Assembly: GCA_036852015.1 (NCBI GenBank)
Contig: JAANDG010000623.1
Location: forward strand, 1-64,000
DNA: 64,000 nucleotides
Source: Pelodera strongyloides
Taxonomy: Eukaryota; Nematoda; Chromadorea; Rhabditida; Rhabditidae
Direction: 5' to 3'
The stretch's first letter is position 1, and each line of letters begins with the position of its first letter. Positions 60,595 to 64,000 of the stretch are shown in pieces. Both the position numbers and the translations under genes were made by a program. The notes beneath the pieces are model-generated. The model worked only from the letters and a program-made list of their open reading frames with translations. It did no database searches and was not told where the DNA came from.

Positions 60595-63500
60595 TCAGCA
60601 TCCTTGGAGACCTTCAACATTGTCGGGGCATTCACAGTGGACTCCCTCTTGGCCGGGCAGACACAGATACGCACAACCACCATTGTCCAACGAGCAAGAA
60701 GACGTTGCTGGAATTAATATTATGCAAATTGCCTTATTACGGTGTTATGATATGCAAATTAGCCGGAAAATGTCCGGGATTGTTTAAATGCAAGAGTATG
60801 CTTAAAGTGGTATGACACGTGTTTATGAAATGCTTAACTGCATAGCATATTGGTGATAGCATTATATATAGAACCACGTGTCATACCGCTTTAAAGAAAG
60901 ATTATAAAGATAGATACTCACGTCCGTTGCACTTGTCTGGAACTCCCACGATACCGTACACCTTGCCAGATCCTCCCAGTGAGATGGACATCGAAGCGTA
61001 CGCATCACCATACACACCCACAGAGTGGATGCGATTGCTGAACGAGAGGGAAATGAGATTCACTATGCAAGTATCTTGAAGCTTAGTGTGTGAATATTAT
61101 TACTCCAAATATAAATAAAATGGTCGTCTCACTAAAGTTTTACCTGTTGGTTTGACGTGTCGTTTGCCACAAAATAAAATCTGAAAAAAAAGTAACTCGT
61201 AACTCGTATAACTTGCAACTCGTAACTACTGCTAGTGAGGCATCAGACAACCAGCTACACTGGAAACTGGAAACCCGATATGTTTTGGCTTCCCTATTAT
61301 TTTCATATGTGCCCGATCAGGTCCCGAATATTTGAGGACATGAGCGTCATGTGTTTTTTTTTTAAATAATTATCGTCTGCACGTTAATCGAAAAAAATAT
61401 TCAATACAACGCACTCTTTCCAGTCGGTCCAGTAGAATCGTTCCTCTTTCACATGCGTCACTCCAAATGCATAGTTGAGATTATGGTAGACATCACGACG
61501 GTTTCGGCCATCGAGACCGATACAGGACAGTCTGAAAGTTATTGATATGAATGTGGACGTGCGCTACAATTGCGCCAGAGGTGCGCCACAAATGCGCCAG
61601 AGGTGCGCCACAAATGCGCGAGAGGTGCGCCACAAGTGCGCCAAGTGTGGACGATAGTAAATTGTTCACCTGTGTACTCCGGCGTCCACCCAACAGAGTT
61701 CTCTTCTATTTGGTAGAATTGTCAAACCGTTGGGAAGGTGGATGTCATCCTGAAGGGGGTTTATCACATCCATTGTCGTTATTAGTTACATTATTAATTA
61801 ATGAGGCATATTAATATCGAGGCAATGAATTATCAAACTAATTATTACTACAGACTACAGGCTCTGGGCTAAGCCTACAACAGTGGGCTATGAATAATCA
61901 TTTTCCTAAACATAAAAAAACATACCTGAAGGAAGACTTCATTATTCTTCCCGTCCAGGTCTACTCGTCCAATAATCGGGTGCTCCCGATGCCAGTCGGT
62001 ATAATACAAATGTCTGAATTTTTATTTTTATTTAACTTTAGCCTATAGCTTACTTTTAACATTCGGTGGACGGGGGGGAAACCCTTGCATCCAAACAATT
62101 ATAGTAAAAATTCTTTTATTTTTCCAATAGAGAAATAATCCAACCTCTGATATAGGTCAATTGCTAAGGCTCGAGGGTTCACCAGGCCTTCAGTGACTAG
62201 AGCCTTTTGGTATTTTCCATCCATTGAAACCACGCCAATTTCGTCTGAAATTGGGTGTTTAGGCAAATAAGCAAACGGCAGTATAACAGAGGTTTTTGAA
62301 ACATATTATCGACCGCTACTTACTAATGGCTACATAATTTACATGCTATTTTTAGCCTAATTGTATTCATTTGCATACGGCAACTTCCCCAGTATATGTG
62401 ACAAAAACCGGTCGTTATACCGCTTTATGGTGAAACAGAAAATGAATGTTGGAATATTTGATACGAATTTGAATAGGACACGACAAGAAACGATGATCGA
62501 TAAAACAGTCGATAATGATAAGGTGTTAACACTTTTATTTCTTTCTTTTTGTTGTTTATTTCGTCGTATCTGGCAACACATACCTTTCAGTGAGTCAGCG
62601 GTATACGTTTCACTGCTCCAATCGACGGCGATTCCTTCGGGGCTTTGAAGGTCTTTCGAGAAATGAGACGTCATATTGGTGCCCATTAGAGAGGACGAAC
62701 GAATGGCATGTCCTAGAATTTATATATGAGACTTAGAAATGCAGTTTTTTTTTTTTAAAATAGGAAATTTAAAAGAGGGAGATAACAGAGAGAGGGGGAG
62801 AGAGAACCAGAGATAGCGAGAGAAGTCGAGAGAGTGAGACGGATAATAACAAAGCGAGAGAGAGAGATATATGAGAGAAAGTGAGTGATCATACTGGTCA
62901 GGCAAATTCGCAGAATTAAGGAATGCAAACACAATTTGTGAAACTAAAAAAAAAACTGACCAGAAATATCGCTCCACACGATGCGCTCCTCCTGACAGTC
63001 GAAGTCGACGCCAACGGCGATGTGATGCGGGATGACGACGAGCTGAATACATTAATCAATATCATTATAAATGAGCGTAACGCACAGACGGCCAAGATTC
63101 TGTTATCACAAAAGAATACGTTGCCACGAACTACATCAGCCAGCACTGGCGCATCTGCGCCCGGCGCGCATTTTACACCAAGGATTTAATTAAGACCAAG
63201 GACCAAGGATACGACCATGCACCAAGGATAACCAAGATTTTATGAACGAAACTAGATATGTATGGACGGCGGTGAAGTAACGGTAACCTGCTATGCAACA
63301 ACGATATAATATATATATATATATACCGCCGTTCGAACCCTACGGGCTCTTCTCCGACTGGAGGAATCGGCTCGGCCGATTGGTATAAGTTAGAAAAAAT
63401 ATGAGTCGCCCCCTTCCCTCTGCTTCACAGTTATAGTCATATATTAGTGGGAAAACGTATAATTATCGATCCTGGAAACGACTAATTGTATTGTGCACAA

Positions 63501-63698
63501 ATTTAACAATTTGACACTCGATCTCCCAATAGCCAGAGAGCGCTGGACTATGAAGGCAGAGGTGGCGGTTCGAACGAGGCAATGTTTTGTGTGTTCGATT
63601 TCGAAGATATTTAAACTTTATGAACAGGTTTCGTTCGGTTCACACAAACAAAAAAGTAAACTCTTCTCCTTTATATAAATATATATATATATATATAG

Positions 63699-63757
<59 letters not shown>

Positions 63758-64000
63758 TTTTGACAGCGAGTAGCTCTGGCAAGCACGAATCGATCTCCCG
63801 AGAATAGAAATACGAATCAATACCTGTTTTCCGGGTATATCCTGATGAGTTCCTCGTTGGAAGATTGCTATTCCGCGGGCGACCAGAAGTGTGTCAGTGC
63901 GGTGCTCAGAGTCAGCTGAATGTTTGCGAATAAATATATGTTTCATGCCCGATTTTGTCACACAAACATGTTGCTCTGCTTGGAAAATTACGCACACTTC
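60595..64000 (-). CDS. nid-1: Nidogen, C-terminal part (continues beyond the window)
   Basis: Exons on the - strand: 64000-63824 (partial), 63042-62961, 62712-62584, 62244-62145, 62013-61926, 61749-61670, 61531-61408, an uncertain exon about 61181-61145, 61037-60922, 60707-60595 (stop TGA). The deduced order matches nidogen: GVDFDCQEERIVWSDISG, SPEGIAVDW, GLVNPRALAIDLYQRHLYYT, LPNGLTILPNRRELCWVDAG, CIGLDGRNRRDVYHNL, FYWTDWK: the six YWTD repeats of the propeller that binds laminin. It ends with an EGF-like module (CSLDNGGCAYLCLPG, HCECPDN). Secreted basement-membrane linker. The phase from the exon ending 61408 to the small exon at 61181 is off by one, so that boundary needs transcript data. 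The N-terminal G2 barrel and most EGF repeats lie outside the window. Confidence 0.92.
60802..60894. mobile_element. Short family B element
   Basis: TTAAAGTGGTATGACACGTG and CACGTGTCATACCGCTTTAA, 93 bases; intron of nidogen. A second decayed family B pair spans 62272-62427 in another nidogen intron. Confidence 0.8.
61561..61646 (+). repeat. About 22-bp minisatellite in a nidogen intron
   Basis: gcgcca(g/c)aggtgcgccacaaat-type unit repeated about four times, GC-rich against an AT-rich background. Confidence 0.8.
63671..63758. repeat. (AT)n microsatellite
   Basis: About 85 bases of alternating AT with one tagat interruption; a second shorter run lies at 63306-63326. Both are in nidogen introns. 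Confidence 0.9.

Overview
The window is a stretch of animal nuclear genome, most probably from a nematode. Reasons: genes are split into many small exons (about 45-250 bases) joined by gt...ag introns with short T-rich acceptors of the tttcag type, and seven of the eight start codons I can place lie 0-13 bases after such an acceptor, as expected for spliced-leader trans-splicing. The gene set is purely metazoan: nidogen, PARP1, PGAP3, a Cys-loop receptor, and secreted Cys-rich proteins with furin-type sites. The phylum is an inference; other trans-splicing animals cannot be excluded from sequence alone. I assembled exons by hand from splice signals, reading phase and family resemblance.

Left part (0.1-31.4 kb): four genes run on the + strand. 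They are a multi-pass membrane protein (111-2297), a protein with an N-terminal Rap1-type Myb/homeodomain resembling telomere-binding proteins (3489-13363), a complete PGAP3/Per1 GPI-remodelling protein (14757-18013), and a complete 26-exon PARP1 lacking a BRCT domain (18843-31416). PARP1 introns hold a dense set of mobile elements, including a Merlin-type DNA transposon remnant with an 8-bp target duplication.

Middle (31.4-38.9 kb): mostly gene-poor, with small inverted-repeat elements, a motif cluster (ACCGCA) and one orphan membrane-segment exon on the - strand. A small secreted peptide precursor (+, 38992-39879) follows an array of CACGTG motifs.

Right part (42-64 kb): genes on the - strand. 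They are the extracellular domain of a Cys-loop receptor (42129-44929), two related secreted Gly/Asn/Cys-rich proteins (45744-47765 and 54646-57492), and the C-terminal half of nidogen (60595 to beyond 64000). The two secreted genes are separated by a 4.7-kb ORF-poor block (about 49.4-54.1 kb) carrying 143-bp direct repeats and a roughly 112-bp array of small palindromes, which looks like a non-coding repeat element.

The strongest unusual signals are the 49.4-54.1 kb block, several families of small elements all ending in CTTTAA/TTAAAG (two pairs share one TTAA), an exon-duplication array in the 54.6-57.5 kb gene, and a secreted peptide with a tandem KKWY(N/D)W repeat.
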